The notes beneath the pieces were generated by a model. The model saw nothing but the letters and a program-made list of their open reading frames with translations, was not told where the DNA came from and searched no databases. From assembly GCA_002341805.1 (NCBI GenBank), contig DDOS01000053.1, positions 20,325-27,851 of the forward strand: a stretch of DNA of 7,527 bases, read 5' to 3'. The stretch's first letter is position 1, and each line of letters opens with the position of its first letter. The translations under genes and the position numbers were made by a program. Shown here piece after piece: positions 1-5,228 of this stretch. Origin of the DNA: Aquificaceae bacterium UBA2488 (GTDB lineage: Bacteria; Aquificota; Aquificia; Aquificales; Aquificaceae).

Positions 1-700
1 CAGTTTCTCCTTGTGGGTCTTTTGGAGCACCATGGCTTGCGGCAAAAAGCACAAAAGTATCTCCTGGCTTCAATTTGGATAGTATAATGCTTAAATCTTT
101 AAAGACATTGGATTGGGTAGCTTGGCTATTTATAAGCTTATATACCTTGTATCCATGGCTTTTAAGATAAGAAGTCATAAGCTTAGCATCGTTATCTCCA
201 CCAGAAAGAGGATTTACATGTTCAAACTTCGATATACCTATAACAAGAGCATATTTTCTGCGGTGAGAGTATTTAGCCAAAGATGGATTTATAGTAATCT
301 TAGTGTTTTGATAAGGGCAAGACTCACCGTTTATAGCATATGGAAAGCATTCTTCTATAGTGGTAGTTTTTATAACAGCACTTGTAATATCATAAACAGG
401 GGAAACATTTCTAACTCCTACCATCGCTTGAGCAATCATATAAGCTAAGTTAAATTGTTGCTCAGTATCATAGTCACCTTTTAAAACATATCCATGGTAT
501 TTTGTACTATATTGCACATAGCCATCTTTTATACCTGCTTTTCTAAATTCATCATCTATCTTGGTTCGTAAATCTTGAGAAGATTTAGCTTCCTTTTCAA
601 GCTTTTTGAAATTAGATTCTAGGGATTTAAATAGATCTAATCCATAAGAAAAGCTAAATACAGAAGATATAAGCAATGTAAGATAAAAAACTTTCCTCAT
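1..700 (-). CDS. Secreted BON-domain / caspase-like (peptidase C14) protein, 3' end cut by window edge
   Basis: The frame is open from an ATG at 700 to the window edge, giving 233 codons. The start overlaps the stop of the upstream gene (ATGA). Residues 1-20 look like a signal peptide (MRKVFYLTLLISSVFSFSYG). Residues about 55-105 resemble a BON domain: a GYVLKG strand, an alanine-rich helix, then GVRNV. A linker with Cys118 and Cys128, which could pair in a disulfide, leads to a caspase-like p20 core. That core has the first strand KYALVIGISKF (149-159), a GGDNDAKLMTSYLKSHGY helix typical of caspases, and FAASHGAP with His223 as the expected catalytic His. In caspase-fold peptidases the nucleophilic Cys lies some 40-50 residues further on, outside the window, so activity cannot be judged. 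The domain calls come from motif reading. The export signal suggests action in the periplasm or envelope. It is the third gene of a minus-strand operon with DUF4384-like and glycine-zipper proteins. Its substrate is unknown. Confidence 0.8.
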   Translation of the reverse strand, partial: MRKVFYLTLLISSVFSFSYGLDLFKSLESNFKKLEKEAKSSQDLRTKIDDEFRKAGIKDGYVQYSTKYHGYVLKGDYDTEQQFNLAYMIAQAMVGVRNVSPVYDITSAVIKTTTIEECFPYAINGESCPYQNTKITINPSLAKYSHRRKYALVIGISKFEHVNPLSGGDNDAKLMTSYLKSHGYKVYKLINSQATQSNVFKDLSIILSKLKPGDTFVLFAASHGAPKDPQGET

Positions 701-1545
701 TGGACATTAAACCTCACATCCGCATAAGTGTTTTGGTCTAAACCAGATACTCTAAACTCAATCTCATGAGTACCAGGTTTTACTCTTTTGCATATCGGAA
801 GCATATAGTAAATGGGATAAACACCTTCTTGTATCTCGTAATTTTCTTCACCCATATAATATTTCTGATTATTTTTTATACCGTATGCGTATACAGATAT
901 ACCCACTAATCCAGCGTTAGCAGACGTTGTCTTTGGTTTCTGGGGTGTTAAAGCAGCTATTCTCAAAGTCATAGGAAGATATTGACCTATTTTAACACCC
1001 TTTTTAGGATAAACCACTTTTGTTATCTCTAAAAGATTTCCCTCATGATTATAACCTAATTTCTTAGCAGCCTCATCATAACTTTCAAGAAGTCTATTCT
1101 TATTGGTAAGATAACTATAGCCTACACCCATAGCCCCACCGACGATTCCTCCAATTATAGCACCTTGAAGTCTATTCTTACTATCTGCCAAAGCACCTAC
1201 TGCAGCACCCATAGCAGCACCGGCTAAGACTTTCTTAGCTGTGGACTCTACTACGCTATTTTTAGGAGAATGCTCTAACATATAAGAGCAGCTCGGATTT
1301 GATGAAGTAGGAATCTTTGTAGCACTGTTATTTTTATTATTGGGAGCGTTAGATACAGGAGCCAAGCTTCTTGGGCTAAGAGCAGGTTTAGGGTTTGATA
1401 TATTCTTAGAGGTGTTTGCGTTGTTTTGTATACTATTAAGCTTTGTAGTCAAAGAGTTTAACATATCCAAAAAGCCAGCATTCGCTGGCTGTAAAGTAGA
1501 TAAAAGTGAAAAAGAAAGAGTCACACTAATTATAAACCTTTTCAT
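697..1545 (-). CDS. Secreted glycine-zipper protein with C-terminal beta domain
   Basis: 282 residues from the ATG at 1545. That start gives a clean signal peptide (MKRFIISVTLSFSLLSTLQPANA, residues 1-23, AxA-type cleavage), and AAAAGG lies about ten bases upstream. An in-frame TTG at 1566 would add seven residues and overlap the previous stop (TTGA), but it hides the usual signal-peptide start. Residues 24-100 are a low-complexity Asn/Ser/Pro linker. Residues about 108-145 form a glycine zipper (AGAAMGAAVGALAD and GAIIGGIVGGAMGVG), as in Gly-zipper 2TM and 17-kDa surface-antigen proteins that sit in the envelope. Residues about 170-282 are beta-rich and end THEIEFRVSGLDQNTYADVRFNV, possibly an Ig-like fold. 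The linker contains LSPRSL, also found in the neighbouring upstream protein. The stop overlaps the start of the caspase-like gene. I infer a membrane-anchoring or scaffold role; the exact function is not recognised. Confidence 0.75.
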   Translation of the reverse strand: MKRFIISVTLSFSLLSTLQPANAGFLDMLNSLTTKLNSIQNNANTSKNISNPKPALSPRSLAPVSNAPNNKNNSATKIPTSSNPSCSYMLEHSPKNSVVESTAKKVLAGAAMGAAVGALADSKNRLQGAIIGGIVGGAMGVGYSYLTNKNRLLESYDEAAKKLGYNHEGNLLEITKVVYPKKGVKIGQYLPMTLRIAALTPQKPKTTSANAGLVGISVYAYGIKNNQKYYMGEENYEIQEGVYPIYYMLPICKRVKPGTHEIEFRVSGLDQNTYADVRFNVQ

Positions 1546-1562
1546 CTGTCTCAGACCTTTTA

Positions 1563-2417
1563 TCAATAATACTTAAATCTTATAACAGCTGTTATCGGAC
1601 TTCCAGATTTTATGTATGTAGCCTTCTCAAGAACATAACCAGTAGGAGTAGTTTGTTTATCATCCATAACAGATATGCTTCTACTTGCCACAGATTCATA
1701 CGTATCTTTTTCTGCATAAGCCACCACTGTACCTGGATTTTGTTGATGTGTTCGGACTTCTGTATTAGCACCTTCACAAGAAGGTAAACTGCTATACACA
1801 TAAGATGCATCATCAGCTTTTGAAGAGGACGGCACAAATCCTATAGATCTACTGGATACTCGAGAACCACTCATATTGGATGCATTGCATGGATAGAAAT
1901 TTATCACGAGTTTATCGGTTCCGTGATGTCTTCCATGGAAATAAAACCATCCCCTTCCAGGGATTTCTGTACCGCTAAAAGGATGCTTTACCACCCATTT
2001 ACCAAGATATGTGACTTTGCCTGCCGGATTTACATCTATAAACTCTGCTATGCCAGGCATATTATACAAAAGTCTTATTTTAAATTTATCTCCTAGATGG
2101 AATATATATCTATTTGGGTTTACTGGAATCATAGCACCGTTCTTAGCTTTAACAAAAACTTGGTATTGTATACCAGCATATGTATGCTTTATATAAGAAG
2201 TTGGTTCTACATAAGTGTGATAATATACTTTTTTCTTTACCTCTACTACTTCTTTTTTAGCAGGCTTATTGCTCATATTAAAGCTTGCTCCAGCTGGACT
2301 GAAGAACAAAGCTCTTGGCGAGAGTCCATCTATTGGACCTCTTTGAGGAGTGGCATTTACTATTCGAGAGCCACATACAATTAAAGCCCCGATCCCCAAA
2401 ACTACTAATTTCCTCAC
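1563..2417 (-). CDS. Secreted DUF4384-like protein, first gene of the caspase operon
   Basis: 284 residues from a GTG at 2417, chosen because GGAGG lies eight bases upstream and a signal peptide follows (MRKLVVLGIGALIVCGSRIVNA). A GTG five codons further upstream overlaps the GGAGG itself and is unlikely. After a charged linker (about 50-65), residues about 100-177 resemble DUF4384: FHLGDKFKIRLLYNMPG, then AEFIDVNPAGKVTYLG, then a Pro/Gly-rich IPGRGWFYFHG turn and DKLVINFYPC. That order (strand, 'v-p-G-v-yl', 'ip', final strand) is typical of the family. DUF4384 domains are known to occur next to or fused with caspase-like or kinase domains and have no defined activity. The C-terminal third (180-284) is Ser-rich and not recognised, ending in a beta strand (ITAVIRFKYY). 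Transcription probably starts from the strong promoter at 2453-2481. I infer a binding or sensor partner of the caspase-like protein; confidence in the DUF4384 match is moderate. Confidence 0.75.
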   Translation of the reverse strand: MRKLVVLGIGALIVCGSRIVNATPQRGPIDGLSPRALFFSPAGASFNMSNKPAKKEVVEVKKKVYYHTYVEPTSYIKHTYAGIQYQVFVKAKNGAMIPVNPNRYIFHLGDKFKIRLLYNMPGIAEFIDVNPAGKVTYLGKWVVKHPFSGTEIPGRGWFYFHGRHHGTDKLVINFYPCNASNMSGSRVSSRSIGFVPSSSKADDASYVYSSLPSCEGANTEVRTHQQNPGTVVAYAEKDTYESVASRSISVMDDKQTTPTGYVLEKATYIKSGSPITAVIRFKYY

Positions 2418-2425
2418 ATTAAATA

Positions 2426-2430
2426 CCTCC
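2426..2430 (-). promoter_or_regulatory. Ribosome binding site GGAGG for the DUF4384-like gene
   Basis: A perfect GGAGG on the minus strand, eight bases before the GTG at 2415-2417. It decides the start of the DUF4384-like gene. Confidence 0.75.
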
Positions 2431-2452
2431 ACACATTGTTAAAAACATCGTA

Positions 2453-2481
2453 ATTATATAATCTTCTTTTTAAAAAGTCAA
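2453..2481 (-). promoter_or_regulatory. Sigma70-type promoter of the DUF4384/glycine-zipper/caspase operon
   Basis: On the minus strand TTGACT (2476-2481) is followed by a 17-base spacer and a consensus TATAAT (2453-2458). This predicts a transcript start near 2446 and a leader of about 30 bases. An A/T-only stretch upstream (about 2500-2540), including the 12-base palindrome at 2507-2518, could act as an UP element. This is the strongest promoter-like match I see in the window, so the operon is probably expressed under ordinary growth conditions. The gene-free interval 2433-2600 holds nothing else I recognise, and no hairpin terminator for the peptidase gene upstream of it. Confidence 0.8.
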
Positions 2482-2600
2482 TGATTTTGTAAAAGCCTGA
2501 AAAATCAAAATATATTTTTATATTTAAACATATTTATAGCCACCTTCATAATCTCAGCATAATTATTTATCGTCTATTTTAATGGAACTTATCTTAGATA

Positions 2601-3098
2601 TTAATTGTTGGCATATACACTAATACCAATATTGCCCATACTTTTAAACCGTTTTCTGAAATCTTTAAAACCCATGAAAGCATCTTTTTGATAACCGTTG
2701 TTCATGAAAAAACCTTTTTTGTTGTAAGAGGTTATTACCACATAATGAGGCTCTGAAAAAAGAAAATTACCTACATCCATAAGAGCTATCACAGGCCTAC
2801 ACATATCTATCTGGTGTTTTATGGCTTTTAGTGTGGATACATATTTGATCTTAAAACCTTTTTTGAGAAGATAGTTTTGTATGTCTGTGATGAGGCTTTC
2901 TTTTATAGAGGGTGTATAAACATGTTTCACAATATCTTTGAAGTTTACATGCTTTTTATAAAAGCCAAATACCTCAGCTACTGCCACAGGACCACACATG
3001 TTTGGAGATTGCTTTATAAAAGGTACATCGAGAGATTTGCAAGTCTCACCCAAACAAACTCCGCTAAAAGCAAGCACTATAAACACCTTTCTTAGCAT
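2601..3098 (-). CDS. Secreted C39-like (papain-fold) cysteine peptidase
   Basis: 165 residues from the ATG at 3098, giving a short signal peptide (MLRKVFIVLAFSGVCLG) before the mature ETCKS. A TTG at 3128 would extend it by ten residues, but it lies at about the predicted transcript start. No good Shine-Dalgarno is seen for either start. The core fits the peptidase C39-like family: VPFIKQSPNMCGPVAVAEVFGFY holds the nucleophile Cys35 with the CGP signature, RPVIALMDVG is the central strand, and HYVVITSYNKKGFFMNNGY holds His118 and Asn133/134. Many relatives have Asp-Pro where Asn-Asn stands here. The end (FKDFRKRFKSMGNIGISV) resembles the PA2778-type subgroup, which are secreted or lipidated stand-alone proteins. 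No ABC transporter is attached, so a role in bacteriocin export is unlikely. It lies just upstream of the caspase operon but appears to have its own promoter. Its substrate is unknown. Confidence 0.75.
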   Translation of the reverse strand: MLRKVFIVLAFSGVCLGETCKSLDVPFIKQSPNMCGPVAVAEVFGFYKKHVNFKDIVKHVYTPSIKESLITDIQNYLLKKGFKIKYVSTLKAIKHQIDMCRPVIALMDVGNFLFSEPHYVVITSYNKKGFFMNNGYQKDAFMGFKDFRKRFKSMGNIGISVYANN

Positions 3099-3142
3099 AA
3101 ACACTAATATTATAAACTTTTCACTCAAAACAAGACAAAGAC

Positions 3143-3151
3143 TTTATAGCA
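3143..3151 (-). promoter_or_regulatory. Possible extended -10 promoter for the C39-like peptidase gene
   Basis: The minus strand reads TGCTATAAA, an extended -10 element, with only a weak -35 (TGTTTG or GTTTGA) at 16-17 bases. A transcript would start near 3136-3130, about 30-40 bases before the ATG at 3098. This is a weak prediction. Confidence 0.4.
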
Positions 3152-3182
3152 TATCAATTCTCATTCAAACATCATGGCAGAT

Positions 3183-3212
3183 TTGTGCTTGCGGGAGATT
3201 AAGGTTTATAAT
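3183..3212 (+). promoter_or_regulatory. Promoter of the tusA-dsrEFH-queD-ispD operon
   Basis: TTGTGC (3183-3188), an 18-base spacer and a consensus TATAAT (3207-3212) predict a transcript start near 3219, about 40-55 bases before tusA. It lies back to back with the minus-strand promoter in the 129-base divergent gap. No operator-like palindrome was seen between them. Confidence 0.55.
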
Positions 3213-3257
3213 ATTTTTATCATAGTATTTGGCTTTTAATAGTATTATCATGTAAGA

Positions 3258-3509
3258 ATGGAAGATGTGAAAGATATGAAAGTTTCTAAAGAGCTTGATA
3301 TCACTGGTGAGATTTGTCCTTTTACGTTTGTGAAAAGTAAATTGGCGTTAGAAACCATGGATGTAGGAGATACATTGAAGGTAATAGTGGATTATGAACC
3401 ATCTGCGGTTAGTGTACCAAAAAGCATGAGGGACGAAGGCCAGGAAGTGATAGCCACCAACAAAATTGATAATAACAAATGGGAAATTATTATTAAAAAG
3501 AAAAGATGA
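3258..3509 (+). CDS. tusA: TusA/SirA-family sulfur carrier protein
   Basis: 83 residues from the ATG at 3258; an internal ATG at 3276 would give 77 residues, closer to the usual TusA length. The fold signature is clear: LDITGEICPFTFVKSKLAL with the persulfide-carrying Cys20, then MDVGDTLKVIVDYEPS and VPKSMRDEGQEVI. TusA proteins receive sulfane sulfur from a cysteine desulfurase or rhodanese and pass it to DsrE/TusD-type proteins. They serve tRNA 2-thiolation, cytoplasmic sulfur oxidation and molybdenum-cofactor synthesis. The usual CPxP motif reads CPFT here, so the second Pro is missing. The stop overlaps the ATG of the dsrE-like gene (ATGA), implying translational coupling. The protein is cytoplasmic with no signal peptide. 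Confidence 0.85.
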   Translation: MEDVKDMKVSKELDITGEICPFTFVKSKLALETMDVGDTLKVIVDYEPSAVSVPKSMRDEGQEVIATNKIDNNKWEIIIKKKR

Positions 3510-3814
3510 ATATATTGTTTGTAGTTACATCAAACCCATTTTCTAAGGATTTTGATAGCGTGATGAAGTTAAATCAAAGCCTAAAAGGTAAAGCAAATAT
3601 CACAATATTCTTTAGTGGGAATGGCTGCTATTGGCTTACCTACGAACAATCAAAAAAACTTTTGGACCTTGGAACAAAGGTGATATATTGCTCACATTCT
3701 GCTCGGCAGCGAGGCATAGAAGAATCTATAAAATCCCAAGCCTTTGAACCAAGCTCTTCTTATGATATATTTAGAAAAATATCAGAATTTGATAAGGTGA
3801 TAAACTTTAATTGA
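3506..3814 (+). CDS. DsrE/TusD-like sulfurtransferase subunit
   Basis: 102 residues of the DsrE-like fold: MNILFVVTSNPFSKDF strand and loop, ITIFFSGNGCYWL second strand, then VIYCSHSARQRGI. In that last motif Cys62 occupies the position of the catalytic Cys of DsrE/TusD (Cys followed by ArgGly seven and eight residues on). Known homologues accept a persulfide from TusA within an alpha2-beta2-gamma2 DsrEFH/TusBCD complex. It is somewhat shorter than the typical 120-130 residues of TusD. Cys41 is an additional cysteine in the GNGCYW loop. It overlaps tusA by four bases and is followed after one base by the dsrF-like gene. The family assignment is firm. Whether the role is tRNA thiolation or sulfur oxidation cannot be settled here. 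Confidence 0.85.
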   Translation: MNILFVVTSNPFSKDFDSVMKLNQSLKGKANITIFFSGNGCYWLTYEQSKKLLDLGTKVIYCSHSARQRGIEESIKSQAFEPSSSYDIFRKISEFDKVINFN

Positions 3815-3815
3815 T

Positions 3816-4154
3816 ATGATAAGCTTTATATTAAAATCAGAACCGTTTTCTTGGAAAGCTCACGAAGGACTAAGGCTTGCAGCCGCAAGCGGTATTTCCA
3901 ACAATACCAACGTTATATTTACCTCAGATGGTATTTATGCCATCACCAAATGGCGTCCAGAAAACCTCAATATTGCATCCTTTGAAAAGATGCTTGAGCA
4001 AATGAGCATGCTAAACATAACCTTCTATGCGGAATCTTCTTGTATTGAATCAAGGGGTTTAAAGGCTTTTGATTTTATAATAGAACCAAAGATTATCACT
4101 GACAAAGAGTTTAGAGAACTCATCAACAAATCAAAGGCGGTTTTAGTATGGTAG
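3816..4154 (+). CDS. DsrF/TusC-like subunit
   Basis: 112 residues that match the DsrF/TusC pattern along their length: FILKSEPFSWKAHEGLRLAAA (the Pro...EGLRLA helix), VIFTSDGIYAI (F-x-x-DG-[IV]-Y), a helical middle, FYAESSCIESRGL with Cys76, and KEFRELINKSKAVLVW at the end. In characterised complexes this subunit packs between DsrE/TusD and DsrH/TusB and is structural; its Cys is variable. The start lies one base after the dsrE-like stop. The last seven bases overlap the dsrH-like gene, so co-translation is likely. Confidence 0.85.
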   Translation: MISFILKSEPFSWKAHEGLRLAAASGISNNTNVIFTSDGIYAITKWRPENLNIASFEKMLEQMSMLNITFYAESSCIESRGLKAFDFIIEPKIITDKEFRELINKSKAVLVW

Positions 4155-4393
4155 AAAATCCAAACACATTGTGGCTTGTGAGAAAATTTGGAGATTTTAA
4201 AACCAATTTATTATCTGATAACGATATCGTAGTACTAATCCAAGATGCCACATTAAGAGCTCCCAACAAAAACTGGTATATCTGCAAAGAAGACGCCTTA
4301 TCAAGGGGTCTGAAAGTCCAAGAAGAGTTTTTAATCTCTTGGTATGAGATTTCTAATATTATATTAAAAGCCAAAAACGTGGTGGTATGGTGA
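4148..4393 (+). CDS. DsrH/TusB-like subunit
   Basis: 81 residues: an N-terminal strand (NTLWLVRKFG), DNDIVVLIQDATL (the 'D-a-v-LiQDGv' motif of DsrH/TusB), WYICKEDALSRGL, and ILKAKNVVVW. Ending in a Val-Trp strand is typical of the family. Cys46 precedes ArgGly by the same spacing as the active-site Cys of the DsrE-like protein next door. E. coli TusB, as I recall it, has Leu there. DsrH of sulfur oxidisers has its conserved Cys earlier, in a part that has none here. It overlaps the dsrF-like gene by seven bases and its TGA overlaps the queD ATG. It completes the three-subunit relay. Confidence 0.8.
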   Translation: MVENPNTLWLVRKFGDFKTNLLSDNDIVVLIQDATLRAPNKNWYICKEDALSRGLKVQEEFLISWYEISNIILKAKNVVVW

Positions 4394-4881
4394 TGTGGGA
4401 GATAACTAAAACATTCAGATTTGAAGCGGGTCATAGGGTATGGAAGCAAAATCTTTCTTGTTCAAGAGGCGCAAGCTTAGGAAGTGATTGCGTTGAGAAT
4501 AAATGCGTAAACCTGCACGGACACAGCTATGAGCTTGAGGTAACTATAGGCTCTAAAAGCTTAGACAATCAGGATATGGTTATGGATTTTCATCATCTAA
4601 AAAGCGCTTTAAACCCACTCATCGATCAATTTGATCATAGCTTTATAATAGATGAGAATGATCCTTTATTTGAAGTTTTTAAAAAATTAAATAAAGATTT
4701 TAATCTAAAAATCACCGCTGTAAACTTCTGCCCCACCGCTGAAGCTTTAGCAAAATATATATACGATTATCTAAAAGATAAGTTTAAAAAAGCAGGATTA
4801 TTAAATGATGTATTTATCAAAAAAGTAGTAATTTGGGAAACTAAGACCTCAAAAGCCAAATACATAGGAGAGATGTTATGA
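4393..4881 (+). CDS. queD: 6-carboxy-5,6,7,8-tetrahydropterin synthase (QueD)
   Basis: 162 residues from the ATG at 4393, which overlaps the upstream TGA; an in-frame ATG at 4387 would add two residues. QueD converts 7,8-dihydroneopterin triphosphate to 6-carboxytetrahydropterin, the second step of queuosine (7-deazaguanine) synthesis, in the cytoplasm. The T-fold motifs are all present: FRFEAGHRVW with zinc ligand His14, CVNLHGHSY with catalytic Cys38 and zinc ligands His42 and His44, MDFHHLK, the Asp81-His82 pair, PTAEALAKYI, and VIWETKTSKAKY with the pterin-binding Glu149. The CxxxHGH spacing favours QueD over PTPS-III-type enzymes. It is about 40 residues longer than E. coli QueD because of a Cys-containing insert before CxxxHGH (Cys23, Cys33) and one after the Asp-His pair. 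It lies between the sulfur-relay genes and an unknown gene. No other queuosine gene is in view. Confidence 0.9.
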   Translation: MWEITKTFRFEAGHRVWKQNLSCSRGASLGSDCVENKCVNLHGHSYELEVTIGSKSLDNQDMVMDFHHLKSALNPLIDQFDHSFIIDENDPLFEVFKKLNKDFNLKITAVNFCPTAEALAKYIYDYLKDKFKKAGLLNDVFIKKVVIWETKTSKAKYIGEML

Positions 4882-5228
4882 GTGTAAGGCATAAAGTAAA
4901 AGAGCTTGTAGATAAGAAATATGCCCTTTTAGAAAATATCAAAGCAAATCCTTTAAAAGTGTTTGTGATATTTAGCCCAAAAGATAACATAGGTGATGAT
5001 TTTGATCCAGAGCTCTGCGAGATAACGGAGATTGAGGTTGACAAGACAAACGACGAATCAAAGAAGAAGTTTCTTGATAGACTTTTAAGAGAAGTTCTTG
5101 AATCAGAAGTGAAAAACTTAGTTTGGTGTGGTTTTGTAGTAGATACTAGCAAAGGGCTTACAGCACTGGTAGAAAACATACCTCAGCATGAAATCACAGA
5201 ATTTATAAGACTTAAAAAAGAAGATTGA
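4878..5228 (+). CDS. Conserved-context hypothetical protein, 116 aa
   Basis: I do not recognise this protein. It has no signal peptide and no membrane segment, so it should be cytoplasmic. A Lys-rich helix (residues 1-25) is followed by a strand KVFVIFSPKDNIGDDFD. Then come an acidic stretch (EITEIEVDKTND), a helix FLDRLLREVLESE, a hydrophobic strand NLVWCGFVVDTSKG and a C-terminal helix. This alternation suggests a small alpha/beta domain. Its ATG overlaps the queD stop (ATGA) with GGAGAG just upstream, and its TGA overlaps the ispD ATG. It is therefore wedged into the operon without any gap, which argues it is a real, translated gene. Composition matches its neighbours. Confidence 0.75.
   Translation: MSVRHKVKELVDKKYALLENIKANPLKVFVIFSPKDNIGDDFDPELCEITEIEVDKTNDESKKKFLDRLLREVLESEVKNLVWCGFVVDTSKGLTALVENIPQHEITEFIRLKKED

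Noticed and set aside
113..448. Open plus-strand frame of 111 codons
   Set aside because: It lies entirely opposite the caspase-like gene, has no family resemblance and no ribosome binding site; the minus-strand reading has clear domain motifs.
2507..2518. Perfect 12-base palindrome AAAATATATTTT
   Set aside because: It contains only A and T, so it would not form a stable terminator hairpin. It more likely belongs to the AT-rich region upstream of the operon promoter.
2601..3098. Bacteriocin-processing role for the C39-like peptidase
   Set aside because: There is no fused or adjacent ABC transporter, and no double-glycine leader peptide gene was seen nearby. The protein has its own signal peptide.
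2601..3098. Lipoprotein signal in the C39-like peptidase (Cys15 or Cys20)
   Set aside because: The residues before each Cys (SGV, GET) do not fit a lipobox; cleavage by signal peptidase I after Gly17 is more likely.
1340..3225. Several plus-strand frames (1340-1576, 2011-2196, 2097-2384, 2877-3095, 2998-3225) and a minus frame at 1610-1837
   Set aside because: All are shadows of the three minus-strand secreted-protein genes and contain no recognisable motif.
4123..5179. Minus-strand frames at 4123-4449 and 4841-5179
   Set aside because: They are opposite dsrH/queD and the hypothetical gene of a continuous plus-strand operon, and their composition (Ser/Thr/Leu-rich) is typical of antisense reading.
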